Shown piece after piece: positions 41,755 through 52,607 of a DNA stretch of 64,000 bases. Source of the stretch: Pelecanus crispus (taxonomy: Eukaryota; Chordata; Aves; Pelecaniformes; Pelecanidae); contig NC_134643.1 of NCBI RefSeq assembly GCF_030463565.1, positions 1,374,001 through 1,438,000 of the forward strand. The letters run 5' to 3'. A model generated the notes under the pieces. That model had not been told where the DNA came from and did no database searches. It worked only from the letters and a program-made list of their open reading frames with translations. The position numbers and the translations under genes were made by a program. Position 1 is the stretch's first letter; every line of letters begins with the position of its first letter.

Positions 41755-44700
41755 CGCACGGATCTGATGGTGGACACCGATCTCACACAGGGATGCATGG
41801 ATCTAATGGCTGGACACGTAATTCCGATGGGTGGGCGTATGGATCTAATGGCTGGACACATAGATCCGATGGGTGGGTGTACAGATCTGATGGGTGGATG
41901 TATGGACCTAATGGCTGGACACATAGATCCGATGGGTGGGCGTATGGATCTAATGGCTGGACACATAGATCTGATGGATGGATGTATGGATCTAATGGCT
42001 GGACACGTAGATCCGATGGGTGGGTGTATGGATCTAATGGCTGGACACATAGATCTGATGGGTGGACGTACAGATCCGATGGGTGGATGTATGGATCTAA
42101 TGGCTGGCACGTAGATCCGATGGGTGGACACGTAGATCTGATGGGTGGGCGTATGGATCTAATGGCTGGACACGTCCATCTGATGGATGGATGTATGGAT
42201 CTGATGGCTGGACACGTAGATCCGATGGGTGGACACGTAGATCTGATGGGTGGGCGTATGGATCTAATGGCTGGACACGTAGATCTGATGGATGGATGTA
42301 TGGATCTAATGGCTGGACACGTAGATCCGATGGGTGGACACGTAGATCTGATGGGTGGGCGTATGGATCTAATGGCTGGACATGTCCATCTGATGAGGGA
42401 CACAGATCTGGTGGGTGGACACATAGATCTAAGGGGTGGATGTATGGATCTGGGGGGTGGACACATAGATCCGATGAGGGACACTTAGATCTGGTGGTTG
42501 GATGTGTAGATCTGATGGGTGGACATACAGATCTGGGGGGTGGACACGTAGATCAGATGGGTGGATGTGTAGATCTGAGGGGTGTATGTATGGATCTAGT
42601 GGTTGGACATGTAGATCTGATGGGTGGGCGTATGGATCTGGTGGGTGGACATGCAGATCTGGTGGGTGAATGTATGGATGTGGTACGTGGACACATAGAT
42701 CTGATGGGTGGACACGTAGATCTGATGGGTGGATGTATTGATTGGATGGGTGGACACATAGATCTGATGGGTGGACACGTACATCTGATGGGTGGATGTA
42801 TTGATTGGATGGGTGGACATGTGGATCTGGTGGGTGGACACGTAGATCTGATGAGGGACACAGATCTGGCGGGTGGACATACAGATCTGATGGGTGGACG
42901 TATGGATCTGGTGGGTGGACACGTAGATCTGATGGGTGGATGTGTAGATCTGATGGGTGGACACATAGATCTGATGGGTGGACATATGGATGTGGTGGGT
43001 GGACATGTAGATCTGATGAGGGACATAGATCTGGTGGGTGGACGTACAGATCTGATGGGTGGACGTATGGATCTGATGGGTGGACACGTAGATCTGATGG
43101 GTGGATGTGTAGATCTGATGGGTGGACACGTAGATCTGGTGGGTGGACGTATGGATGTGGTGGGTGGACACGCAGATCTGATGAGGGACACAGATCTGAT
43201 GGGTGGACGTACAGATCTGGTGGGTGGACACGTAGAACTAGCGGGTGGACGTATAGATCTGGTGGGTGGACACGTAGATCTGATGAGGGTCACAGATCTG
43301 ATGGGTAGATGTATGGATCTGGTGGGTGGATGTATGGATGTGGTGGGTGGACATGCAGATCTGATGGGTGGATGTATGGATGTGGTGGGTGGACACGTAG
43401 ATCTGATGAGGGACATAGATCTGGCGGGTGGACGTACAGATGTGATGGGTGGACGTATGGATCTGGTGGGTAGACACGTAGATCTGGTGGGTGGATGTGT
43501 AAATCTGATGGGTGGACACGTAGATCTGGTGGGTGGACATATGGATGTGGTGGGTGGGCACGTAGATCTGATGAGGGACATAGATCTGGTGGGTGGACGT
43601 ACAGATCTGGTGGGTGGACGTATGGATCTGGTGGGTGGACATGTAGAACTAGCGGGTGGACATGTAGATCTGGTGGGTGGACATGTAGATCTGATGAGGG
43701 ACACAGATCTGGTGGGTGGATGTACAGGTCTGGTGGGTGGATGTATGGATCTGGTGGGTGGACACGTAGATCTAGTGGGTGGACACGTAGAACTAGCAGG
43801 TGGACGTATGGATCTGGTGGGTGGACACGTCAATCTGATGAGGGTCACAGATCTGATGGGTGGACGTATGGATCTGGTGGGTGGACGTATGGATGTGGTG
43901 GGTGGACATGCAGATCTGATGGGTGGATGTATGGATGTGGTGGGTGGACACGTAGATCTGATGAGGGACACAGATCTGATGGGTGGACGTACAGATGTGA
44001 TGGGTGGACGTATGGATCTGGTGGGTGGACACGTAGATCTGATGGGTGGACACGTACATCTGATGGGTGGACACGTAGATCTGGTGGGTGGACATATGGA
44101 TGTGGTGGGTGGACATGTAGATCTGATGAGGGACACAGATCTGGCGGGTGGACGTACAGATCTGGTGGGTGGACGTATGGATCTGGTGGGTGGACACGTA
44201 GATCTGATGGGTGGACATATGGATGTGGTGGGTGGACACGTAGATCTGGTGGGTGGACATGTAGATCTGGTGGGTGGACATGTAGATCTGATGAGGGACA
44301 CAGATCTGGTGGGTGGACGTACAGGTCTGGTGGGTGGATGTATGGATCTGGTGGGTGGACACGTAGATCTAGTGGGTGGACACGTAGAACTAGCAGGTGG
44401 ACGTATGGATCTGGTGGGTGGACACGTCAATCTGATGAGGGTCACAGATCTGATGGGTGGACGTATGGATCTGGTGGGTGGATGTATGGATGTGGTGGGT
44501 GGACATGCAGATCTGATGGGTGGATGTATGGATGTGGTGGGTGGACATGTAGATCTGATGAGGGACACAGATCTGATGGGTGGACGTACAGATGTGATGG
44601 GTGGATGTATGGATCTGGTGGGTGGACACGTAGATCTGATGGGTGGATGTGTAGATCTGATGGGTGGACACGTAGATCTGGTGGGTGGACGTATGGATGT

Positions 44701-44990
44701 GGTGGGTGGACACGCAGATCTGATGAGGGACACAGGTCTGGTGGGTGGATGTACGGATCTGGTGGGTGGACACGCAGATCTAGTGGGTGGACACGTAGAA
44801 CTAGCAGGTGGACATATGGATCTGGTGGGTGGACACGTCAATCTGATGAGGGTCACAGATCTGATGGGTGGACGTATGGATCTGGTGGGTGGATGTATGG
44901 ATGTGGTGGGTGGACACGCAGATCTGATGAGGGACACAGATCTGGTGGGTGGACGTACAGGTCTGACAGACGGACGTGTAGATCCAACAG
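41755..44990. repeat. 3.2-kb minisatellite of 21-bp units
   Basis: About 150 units of a GATCTGATGGGTGGACACGT-type 21-mer with 18-bp variants containing GATGAGGGACACA. Variants in the 3' half form a higher-order pattern: the block around GTAGAACTAGCAGGTGGAC recurs at about 43791, 44388 and 44799. The 21-bp period keeps a 947-codon frame open, but its translation is only repeated GGHVDLM-like heptads without codon conservation. Confidence 0.97.
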
Positions 44991-44999
44991 ATGGACCAG

Positions 45000-46020
45000 G
45001 TGCCATCGCTGCTGCGGCACCTCGGTGGCCTTAAAAGCACGAAGGGGAGTTTTGGTTTCGGTTCCTCTGCCCCGAGTTCTCATCTTCCTCCGGGAAGGGC
45101 TGTGCTGGCGCCGGCAGCTGCTCCCCGGGGCTTCCCAGCCTCGATGAACCCTGGCGTCGTGGATAAAAAATAATAAATATAAGAATAAATATAATAATAA
45201 CCGGGGGGGGGGACGGTGCTCCCCCAAGCCAAGGGGATGCGTCCCCGCGACGGCACAGCCACGCCACGGCGACGGGACAAGGCGACGGCTCGTGCCTCCG
45301 CTCACACCCGCCACGAAAAGCGAAAGCGCGATGGAAAAAAAAATAGGTGCAAAAATTCAGGGGCAAAAAAATGGGATTTGAGGCTCGGATGCGGTTGGGG
45401 AAGGGACCCGCGGCTTCCTGGCGGGTTGAGGCTGTAATTAACACAAATGAGGCGAGGCAACGGAGCGTGGAAGGGATGGGGTGGAGCGCTGTGAGGGAGG
45501 AAGGATCCATCCATCCTCCTCCTCCTCCCCGCCAGCTTTGGGGAGGGGGTCCCGCAGGACACCCGAAAATAAAGGCGAATATGAAGAAATCCACCCAAGT
45601 GTCCCATTTTTTAGGCAGCTCGCAGGTTTTTGCAGCGGAGAGGGGAATTGCCAGGGTTTCGGTTCCGCTTCGCGGTGTCGGCGAGGTTGCCGGGGACGGG
45701 ACGTGGGTGCTGCCCGGTTTGGGGTGACTTCTGCAAATTTGGGGTCAGAGATTCGGCCGTGCCTTTCCAGGGAAACTCTGAATCTCCCCAGCCGGGCCTG
45801 TTTTAGGAAGAAGGGCTCTCCTGCGTCCCCGCCATGGTCCCAGCCGTCCCCTCGCGTCCCTCCCGAGGGCTGTCACCCAGGACAGAGATCAATTATAAAT
45901 TGTAATTATAAAATGCGATCCCCACCCCAGGGCTGGGGGTCTCTGGGGCAGGGACAGCAGGATTCGGGCAGTTTTGGGGAAGGCGGGGCAGCGGGGTCAG
46001 CCGGGAGGGACTGGGGAGCG
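45000..46020. other. Intergenic sequence before TSPAN33, nothing recognised
   Basis: GC-rich and non-repetitive apart from an AATAAATATAA stretch near 45170-45200. No gene or RNA signature. Confidence 0.55.
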
Positions 46021-46381
46021 ACCTGGCTCATCACGTGATTGCAAAAGGGGGTGCGCTGGCCCTTTAAGGCGGAGGGGGCGCTGGCCCTTTAAGCCGCGAA
46101 CAGGTGCGGCGGCGACACACCGCGCTCGGGGGGAGGAAACGGCGGCGGCCGAGCGACGTGGCGAAGCACCAATGGGAAAGCAGAGTGGGCCAGACGGACC
46201 AATGAGCGGGCGGCGAAAGGAGGGGGCGGGCGGCTGCCCGGCTCAGCTGCGGTCGCGGCGGCGGTGCGAAGCGGGGTCTGTCGGCTCGGCTCGGCTCGGC
46301 TCGGCTCGGCTCGGCTCGGCTCGGCTCGGCTCGGCTCGGCTCCTTTCCTTTCGGCCCGCTTGGGTCGGGCTCGGCTCCGCC
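46021..46381 (+). promoter_or_regulatory. TSPAN33: TSPAN33 promoter and 5' UTR
   Basis: CpG-rich region before the start codon. Visible sites: CACGTG E-box at 46032-46037; GCGCTGGCCCTTTAAG twice (46053 and 46078, 25 bp apart); CCAAT boxes at 46169-46173 and 46199-46203; a GGGGGCGGGC GC box at 46222-46231. Spacing of the CCAAT and GC boxes fits a TATA-less promoter with initiation near 46240-46280. Confidence 0.7.
46281..46340. repeat. (TCGGC)12 pentanucleotide in TSPAN33 5' UTR
   Basis: Twelve perfect TCGGC units, ending 41 bp before the TSPAN33 ATG. Likely transcribed as part of the 5' UTR. It can vary in length and may form stable structure. Confidence 0.97.
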
Positions 46382-46486
46382 ATGGCGAGGCGGGCGGCGC
46401 GCGGCGGCGGGCCCCACGGGGACGATTTCTCCTTCGTCAGCCCGGTGGTGAAGTACGTGCTCTTCTTCTTCAACATGCTCTTCTGG
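46382..46486 (+). CDS. TSPAN33: TSPAN33 exon 1
   Basis: Residues 1-35: [20 protein letters not shown] then [15 protein letters not shown], phase 0, donor GTGAGT. The ATG has a strong Kozak context (CCGCCATGG). Confidence 0.96.
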
Positions 46487-49400
46487 GTGAGTGCCAGCCC
46501 GGGGGGCCCCGGGGACCCCCCTCCATCCCCGGGACCCCGCCGGGGACCCCCCCTCCATCCCCCGGGGACCCCCCTCCATCCCCCGGGGACCCCACCAGGG
46601 ACCCCCCTCCATCCCCGGGACCCCACCGGGGACCCCCCCCTCCATCCCCCGGGAACCCCCTCCATCCCCCGGGACCCCGCCGGGGATCCCCTCTCCATCC
46701 CCCGGGACCCCGCCAGGGACCCCCCTCCATCCCCCGGGACCCCGCCGGGGACCCCCCCTCCATCCCCCGGGACCCCCCTCCATCCCCGGGACCCCGCCGG
46801 GGATCCCCTCTCCATCCCCCGGGACCCCCCTCCATCCCCCGGGACCCCCGCCGGGGATCCCCCCTCCATCCCCCGGGACCCCGCCGGGGACCCCCCCTCC
46901 ATCCCCCGGGACCCCCCTCCATCCCCGGGACCCTGCCGGGGACCCCCCCCTCCATCCCCCCGGGAACCCCCTCCATCCCCCGGGACCCCCGCCGGGGACC
47001 CCTCCTCCATCCCCCGGGAACCCCCTCCATCCCCGGGACCCCCGCCGGGGACCCCCCTCCATCCCCCGGGACCCCCCTCCATCCCCCGGGACCCCCGCCG
47101 GGGACCCCCCTCCATCCCCCGGGAACCCCCTCCATCCCCCAGGGACCCCACCCGGGACCCCCATCCCTGGGGCTCACCGGGAACCCCCCGACCCTGGGAC
47201 CGTCCCCATCCCGGGACCCTGGGACCCCTCATCTCGGGACCCCTCCATCCCTGGGGGCTCACCGGGACCCCCCCGTCCCCGAGCCCCTCCGGGGAAGCCA
47301 CATGGTTTTTCCATGTTTTGGGGTCTTTTTGGATTTTTTTAAAATGTTTTTGGGGAATTTCTTTCACGTTTTGGGGGTTTCTTTCACGTTTTGGGGGGGG
47401 GGGGTTTAATGCTTTGGGGAATTTATTTACACTTTTTTTTGTTTTTTTAAATGCGTCAGGGGGGGATGTTATGTTTTTGGGTCTTTCTTGGTTTTGAGGG
47501 CCGGAATTTTTTTGGGGGGGACGTTTCCGTGGTTTAAAAATCCCATTTTTGAGGAAGTTTCTCGCTTCCGACAAACGACGTCCCCTGGGCGTCCAGCCGG
47601 GGCCGGTGGGGCCGGAGGTGACCTCCCGGGGAGGGGGGGGACGCGGCGGGCTCCGTCCCACCCCGTGATGGATCCGTAATGGGGGTGACGAGGGGAAGCC
47701 GAGGCAGCGGCTCCGGTTCCCCCTTCGCAGCCCCGACCCCACGGGGGGCTGCAGTCCGGGACCCCCGGCGCGGGAGGGCGGCGGTGCCGGGGCGGGTGGG
47801 CTCACCCGGCGCGCTCCGCAGATGATCTCCATGGTGATGGTGGCGGTGGGGGGTCTACGCCCGGCTGCTGAAGCACGCAGGTGAGCTCGGGGGGTGACGG
47901 CCAGGGGCTGCCCCGGCCCCGGGGGGGACGCGGGACGCCGGGGTGGGGGTCTGCGGCGCCGGCGGGGGGGCTGCCGGTGACGGCTCGCTGCGGCAGAAGC
48001 GGCGATGGCCTGCCTGGCGGTGGACCCCCGCCATCCTGCTCGTGGTGGTCGGCGTCCTCACCTTCCTCATCACCTTCTGCGGCTGCGTCGGCTCCTTGCG
48101 GGAGAACATTTGCCTGCTGCAGACGGTGAGTGGCCGGGGGACGGCGGGGGCCCCCACCCCGTGGGGGTCTCCCATGGCCCCGCCGCCGTCGTCACCTTCC
48201 TCTCGCCCGCAGTTCTCCGTCTGCCTGACCGTCGTCTTCCTCCTGCACGCTGGCGGCCGGCGTGCTGGGCTTCGTTTTCTCCGATAAGGTACGGGCGGCG
48301 TGGGGGGCGGCGTGGCGGGGGGCTGGATGACCCCGAGCCCCCGTCGACGTCGGGGTGGACGTCCTTGCCGATGTCGCCACCCCCGCAGGCGCGCGGGAAA
48401 GGTCAGCGAGATCATCAACGGCGCCATCGTGCATTACCGGGATGACCTGGACCTGCAGAACCTCATCGACTTCGGGCAGAAGGAGGTGCGTGGTGGCGGG
48501 GGGGGGGACACGCCAGCTCCCTGCGACGGCCGAGGACACCGTCCCCGCTCCTGGGTCAGGCTTCAACCCGCGGGGTCCCCCAGGGTGGGGACGTCGGGTG
48601 GTTCCTCCGCGAGGATTTGATGTTCGTGGTGAAGCCCTGCCGGGGCAGGTAGAGGCTGGGGAGAGCTGGATGAAAAAGGAGGCGGGGGTGAGAAAAGAAA
48701 CACCCCTCGGTGTCGCTGCTGCAGCCGGTGTTTGTGTAGGGCCTAGTGAAACTGCTGGGAGCGACTGCTCGCCCCTAAGGGTGGCGGTGATGGGGCGGGG
48801 TGGATGTAGGTGGGCTTGGGAGGGCCGTCACCTGCTGCCCGTGAAGGCCTGCTGTCAGGGTCAGCGAGTCGTTGAGGTTGGCCAAGCCCTTCAAGATCAC
48901 CCAGTCCAACCATTGACCCAACGCTGCCAAGGCCACCTCCAAACCAATTAAGGGCAGAGTCATAATTAATTTCATCTTTCCTGGCTTGGTGGCTGGATTA
49001 TTTTTTATTGAAAGTAAAAACTGGGAATCACCAAGGTTGGAAAGGATCTCTAAGATCATCAGTCCAACATCAACCCAACACCCCCCACCGCCCACTAAAC
49101 CATGTCCCCCAGTGCCACCTCTGCCCGTTGTTTGAACCCCCCCAGGGCTGGGGGACTCCCCCACCCTCTCTGGGCAGCCTGTTCCAATGCTTGGCCACTC
49201 TTTCCATGAAGAAATTTCTCCCAATTTCCAACCTAAACCTCCCCTGGTGCAGCTTGAGCCCATTTCCTCTTGTCCTATCGCTGTTCCTTGGGAGAAGAGC
49301 CCGACCCCGCTCCCTGCCCCCTCCTGCCAGGAGCTGCAGAGCGATCAGGTCTCCCCCTCAGCCTCCTCTTCTCCAGGCTGAACACCCCCAGCTCCCTCAG

Positions 49401-51235
49401 CCGCTCCCCACCAGCCCTGTGCTCCAGACCCTGCCCCAGCTCCGCTGCCCTTCTCTGGACACGCTCCAGCACCCCAATGTCCTCCTTGTAGTGAGGGGCC
49501 CAAAACTGGCACAGCATTCCAGGTGCGGCCTCACCAGCGCCGAGCATGGGGCACGATCCCTGCCCTGCTCCTGCTGGCCGCACTGTTCCCGACACAAGCT
49601 GGGACGCTGTCCCACCGCTCCCGTCCCCCGTCCCCCGGGGTCCCCTCCCCGCTGAGCGCCGCGCTGCCATTCCCCGCAGTTCAGCTGCTGCGGGGGCGTC
49701 TCCTACAAGGACTGGTCCCAAAACATCTACTTCAACTGCACTGCCGCCAACCCCAGCCGCGAGCGCTGCTCCGTGCCCTTCTCCTGCTGCCTGCGGGACG
49801 CCAACGAGGTGAGGATGGGCACCCTGGGGTATCCACGGGGGACCCCCGCTCCGCACCTCCTCTCCCATCCCTCGGGGCTGTGCTGGGCCCCCCGGGAGAG
49901 AAACCCACCACCGGCAACGGACGGGACCCCACACCGCCCTCCGGGTTTGGGGACCCCCGGGTGGGGACACTGCAGTGGGGATGGGGTGAATTGGAGGGGG
50001 CAGCAGGGGGGGCTTTTTGGAGGGAGGCAGGGACCCTGCCCCCCCCCCCCCCGCCAGGTGTTGTCCCTTTTGGGGTACGTTTAGGGAGCGCAGCGCTGGA
50101 GGGACGGGGCTGGGGGACGCCGAGGGCGGGCTGGCCCAGAGGAGGGGGGACACCCCGAGCGGCACCGCGCCGCCGGCCGCCCCCCCCGCAAGAGGCGGGG
50201 ACCCCCCGCCCTGTGTCCCCAGCCCCTCCATGCGCTGTCCCCGTCGCAGGCCGTCGTCAACACCATGTGCGGGCAGGGCATGCAGGCCAGGAGCTACCTG
50301 GAGGCCAGCACCTTCATCTACACCAACGGCTGCATCGACAAGCTGGTCAACTGGATCCACAGCAACCTCTTCCTGCTGGGGGGCATCGCCCTGGGGCTGG
50401 CCGTCCCCCAGGTACCGGGGAGGAGGCACCGGCACGCAGCGCCGCTGGGCGCTCGGCGGAGTCGCTTTAAACCGCGAGCCTGGGGAGTCGGGGTGGGATT
50501 TGGGGCGAGGGGAGCGGTGCCGACGTCGGGCGCGTCCTCACCTGGAGCCGCGGAACGCGCTGGGAGGGCGGCGGGGTGACGCTGAGCGGCGTCCCTCAGC
50601 GCCCTCCTCTTCCTCTCCTCCTCTTCCTCTCCTCCTCTTCCTCTCCTCCTCTCTTCCTCGCTGCCTTCCTCGCTGCCTTCCTCGCTGCCTTCCTCTCGTC
50701 CTCTTCCTCTCGTCCTCTTCCTCGCTGCCTTCCTCTCGTCCTCTTCCTCGCTGCCTTCCTCTCGTCCTCTCCCTCTACTTCTCGTCCTCTTCCTCTACTT
50801 CTCGTCCTCGTCCTCTTCCTCTACTTCTCGTCCTCGTCCTCTTCCTCTACTTCTCGTCCTCGTCCTCTTCCTCTACTTCTCGTCCTCGTCCTCTCCCTCT
50901 ACTTCTCGTCCTCTCCCTCTCCCTCTCTCCCTCTCCCCTTCTCCCTCTCCCTTCTCCCTCTCCCTTCTCCCTCTCCCTTCTCCCTCTCCCTTCTCCCTCT
51001 CCTCCTCTCCCTCTCCTCCTCTCCTCTCCTCCTCTCCCTCCTCCTCCTCCCTCTCCTCCTCTCCCTCTCCCCTCTCCTCCTCTCCCTCTCCCTCTCCTCC
51101 TCTCCCTCTCGCCCCCCTCTCCCTCTCCCGCAGCTGGTTGGCATCCTGCTGGCTCAGATCCTCATCAACCAGGTCAGGGACCAGATCAAGCTGCAGCTCT
51201 ACAACCAGCAGCACCGGGCTGACCCCTGGTACTGA
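46382..51235 (+). CDS. TSPAN33: TSPAN33 (tetraspanin-33), eight exons
   Basis: Four-pass plasma-membrane tetraspanin of the TspanC8 group, which binds ADAM10 and controls its exit from the ER and its substrate choice. Exons: 46382-46486, 47822-47880, 47997-48125, 48213-48288, 48389-48485, 49680-49808, 50250-50411, 51134-51235. Setting aside one extra base in each of exons 2-5, the coding length is 284 residues (human 283). Seen: cytoplasmic N-terminus, TM1 ([13 protein letters not shown]...), TM2 and TM3 with [11 protein letters not shown] between them, a large extracellular loop with the CCG motif and eight cysteines (SCCGG, FNC, ERC, SCC, TMCG, NGC) that define TspanC8, TM4 and a C-tail ending QQHRADPWY. 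All splice sites are GT/AG. Gene order with SMO downstream on the same strand is as in human. Confidence 0.96.
46500..47165. repeat. C-rich minisatellite in TSPAN33 intron 1
   Basis: About 20 units of a CCTCCATCCCCCGGGACCCC core with GCCGGGGACC links, 31-50 bp each. Fills half of intron 1. Confidence 0.95.
47822..47880 (+). CDS. TSPAN33: TSPAN33 exon 2 (one extra base)
   Basis: Encodes [19 protein letters not shown], rest of TM1. The exon is 59 bp where 58 are expected: the G run at 47848-47853 has six bases and the family needs five, which shifts the frame as written. Splice sites are normal. Confidence 0.88.
47997..48125 (+). CDS. TSPAN33: TSPAN33 exon 3 (one extra base)
   Basis: Encodes [20 protein letters not shown] and on through [17 protein letters not shown], i.e. 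TM2 and the TM2-TM3 loop. 129 bp where 128 are expected; the C run at 48025-48029 has one base too many. Confidence 0.88.
48213..48288 (+). CDS. TSPAN33: TSPAN33 exon 4 (one extra base)
   Basis: Encodes TM3: [20 protein letters not shown] then VFSDK. 76 bp where 75 are expected; an extra C near 48248 turns CTGCAGCTGGCG into CTGCACGCTGGCG. Confidence 0.88.
48389..48485 (+). CDS. TSPAN33: TSPAN33 exon 5 (one extra base)
   Basis: Encodes [20 protein letters not shown] then [12 protein letters not shown], the first helix of the large extracellular loop. 97 bp where 96 are expected; A run at 48398-48400 has one extra base. Confidence 0.88.
48864..49608 (-). mobile_element. CR1 LINE in TSPAN33 intron 5
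   Basis: Minus-orientation CR1 of the dimer-tailed subfamily; tail motifs at 48871 and 49030 (about 159 bp). The body runs into the ORF2 end and stops about 70 bp before the exon 6 acceptor. Its left part (from 49142) is duplicated after the gap. Confidence 0.93.
49680..49808 (+). CDS. TSPAN33: TSPAN33 exon 6
   Basis: 129 bp, phase 0, in frame: [20 protein letters not shown] through [13 protein letters not shown]. Holds the CCG motif and six of the eight loop cysteines, plus a FNCT glycosylation sequon. Confidence 0.96.
50250..50411 (+). CDS. TSPAN33: TSPAN33 exon 7
   Basis: 162 bp, phase 0: [20 protein letters not shown] through the TM4 start [14 protein letters not shown]. Holds the last two loop cysteines (TMCGQ and NGCID). 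Confidence 0.96.
50585..51125. repeat. CT-rich repeat in TSPAN33 intron 7
   Basis: Mixed TCCTC, CTTCCTCG, TCTCGTCC and CTCCCT repeats that run directly into the polypyrimidine tract of exon 8. Confidence 0.95.
51134..51235 (+). CDS. TSPAN33: TSPAN33 exon 8 with stop
   Basis: 102 bp including [23 protein letters not shown] then [13 protein letters not shown]. End of TM4 and the conserved cytoplasmic tail. Confidence 0.96.
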   Translation: MVGILLAQILINQVRDQIKLQLYNQQHRADPWY

Positions 51236-52070
51236 GCCCCGGCGCAGCGCGGGCAACAGCCGGCATCCGTCCCCGCGGCACAGCGGCGGCTCGTGGCACC
51301 GGGACCTCAGCGGTGATTTTCCAAACCCTGGACCGGTAGGAAGAGCTGAAGGGGCTTTGCCGGAGAAGAGGGAAGTTGGCGCGAGCTGCGGACGCCCGGA
51401 TCCGTGCGCGGCGGCCGCTGTGCTGCGGAGAGGGACGCGCGGGGACGCTGGGGACTCCGTGGCTTTGGCAGCCGGTGCGAGAGCAGGCGCCGCCGGCTGG
51501 GCCGGGACGTGCCGCGCTGCTGCGCCCTGTTTGGGGGACTGAACCAGCCCTGCTGAACTGCTGCGTCCGTCTGTCCGTCCGTCCGTCCGTCTTGGGGGGC
51601 TGAGAGTTGGTGCGCAGTTTGTGCACGAAGCAGGTTTGCGCTCGGATGTGCTTCCCATCTCCTCCTGTGCTGGAGATGGGCGTTTGTCTGTCTGTCTGCC
51701 CATGCACCAAGAGTTGCCTTTGCCCGGGGCAAGGCTGGTTCCGGAATTGGGGATGTTCCCCCCATCGCTGAGTGCCACAAACCCCATCGGCTCCGTCACG
51801 GTGCCCCGTGGGGAGGACAGCCGAGGGCTTCGCTTGCCAGCCGGGAGCGGGAGCCATCGCCTGCGCGTCCGGCCTGGAAGAAGAGGAAGAGGAGTGCTTC
51901 GTTAGCCGAGGCCGGGGGTCCCGTCTCTGCCCCGGGGGGCTCGAACCCCTCCGCGGGGTGCTGAGCCCCGTGCAGAGGCGCGGACAGGCGTGGGCCCGCG
52001 TCCCCTCTCGTGTGGGGCCAGTGTGGGGCTGCGCCGTCGCCCTTTGCTTCCGCCGAGAATAAAGAGACGA
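51236..52070 (+). other. TSPAN33: TSPAN33 3' UTR
   Basis: From the stop codon to just after the AATAAA at 52058-52063. Contains a short CCGT array (51563-51592) and GTCTGTCTGTC. Confidence 0.85.
52058..52063 (+). terminator. TSPAN33: TSPAN33 polyadenylation signal
   Basis: Canonical AATAAA about 820 bp after the stop codon, followed by a G/T-containing stretch (GGGGTCTCTG) that can serve as the downstream element. Confidence 0.8.
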
Positions 52071-52242
52071 GGCCTGGACCCCGGGGTCTCTGCCGCGCCG
52101 TGCCGGGGGCTGCTCCATCACCGGGGGGGAACCCAAAACAAGGGGGGTGAAGGTGGCGAGGGGCAGCGCAGCAGAGAATCCCCCAGCAAGGAAAATTCGG
52201 AGAGGTGCTCGCTGCCCTGCTCCGAGGGGGTTGATTTGGGGG

Positions 52243-52267
52243 GGACACACACACACACACACACACT
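52243..52267. repeat. (AC)n microsatellite
   Basis: About 12 AC units. The matching array in the second copy is at 55729-55751. Confidence 0.95.
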
Positions 52268-52407
52268 CATCCGAATTCCCCCCTCCTCTGCTCCAGGGAA
52301 GAGCCTGCAAAAACTTTGCAGGCCCCAGCCTCGCTTTTCGGAGCCGTCGCAAAGCGTGGGTGGAGTTTTTTGGTTTGGTTGAGTTTGTTTAATTTTTTTT
52401 TTTTTTT

Positions 52408-52607
52408 NNNNNNNNNNNNNNNNNNNNNNNNNNNNNNNNNNNNNNNNNNNNNNNNNNNNNNNNNNNNNNNNNNNNNNNNNNNNNNNNNNNNNNNNNNNNN
52501 NNNNNNNNNNNNNNNNNNNNNNNNNNNNNNNNNNNNNNNNNNNNNNNNNNNNNNNNNNNNNNNNNNNNNNNNNNNNNNNNNNNNNNNNNNNNNNNNNNNN
52601 NNNNNNN
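52408..52607. other. Assembly gap of exactly 200 N
   Basis: Two hundred N, a round number typical of a placeholder for a gap of unknown size. The sequence left of it ends in a T run; the sequence right of it starts inside a CR1. Confidence 0.99.

Noticed and set aside
39089-41767. 892-codon frame
   Set aside because: Spans four different tandem arrays; the translation is only repeat heptads and Gly/Pro-rich text.
42191-45034. 947-codon frame of MDLVGGHV-type repeats
   Set aside because: A 21-bp unit is divisible by three, so frames stay open without selection; the opposite strand has an 817-codon frame as well.
46382-51235. TSPAN33 as a pseudogene
   Set aside because: Splice sites, cysteines and codons are conserved; the frame problems are single extra bases mostly at homopolymers, and SMO shows the same error type.
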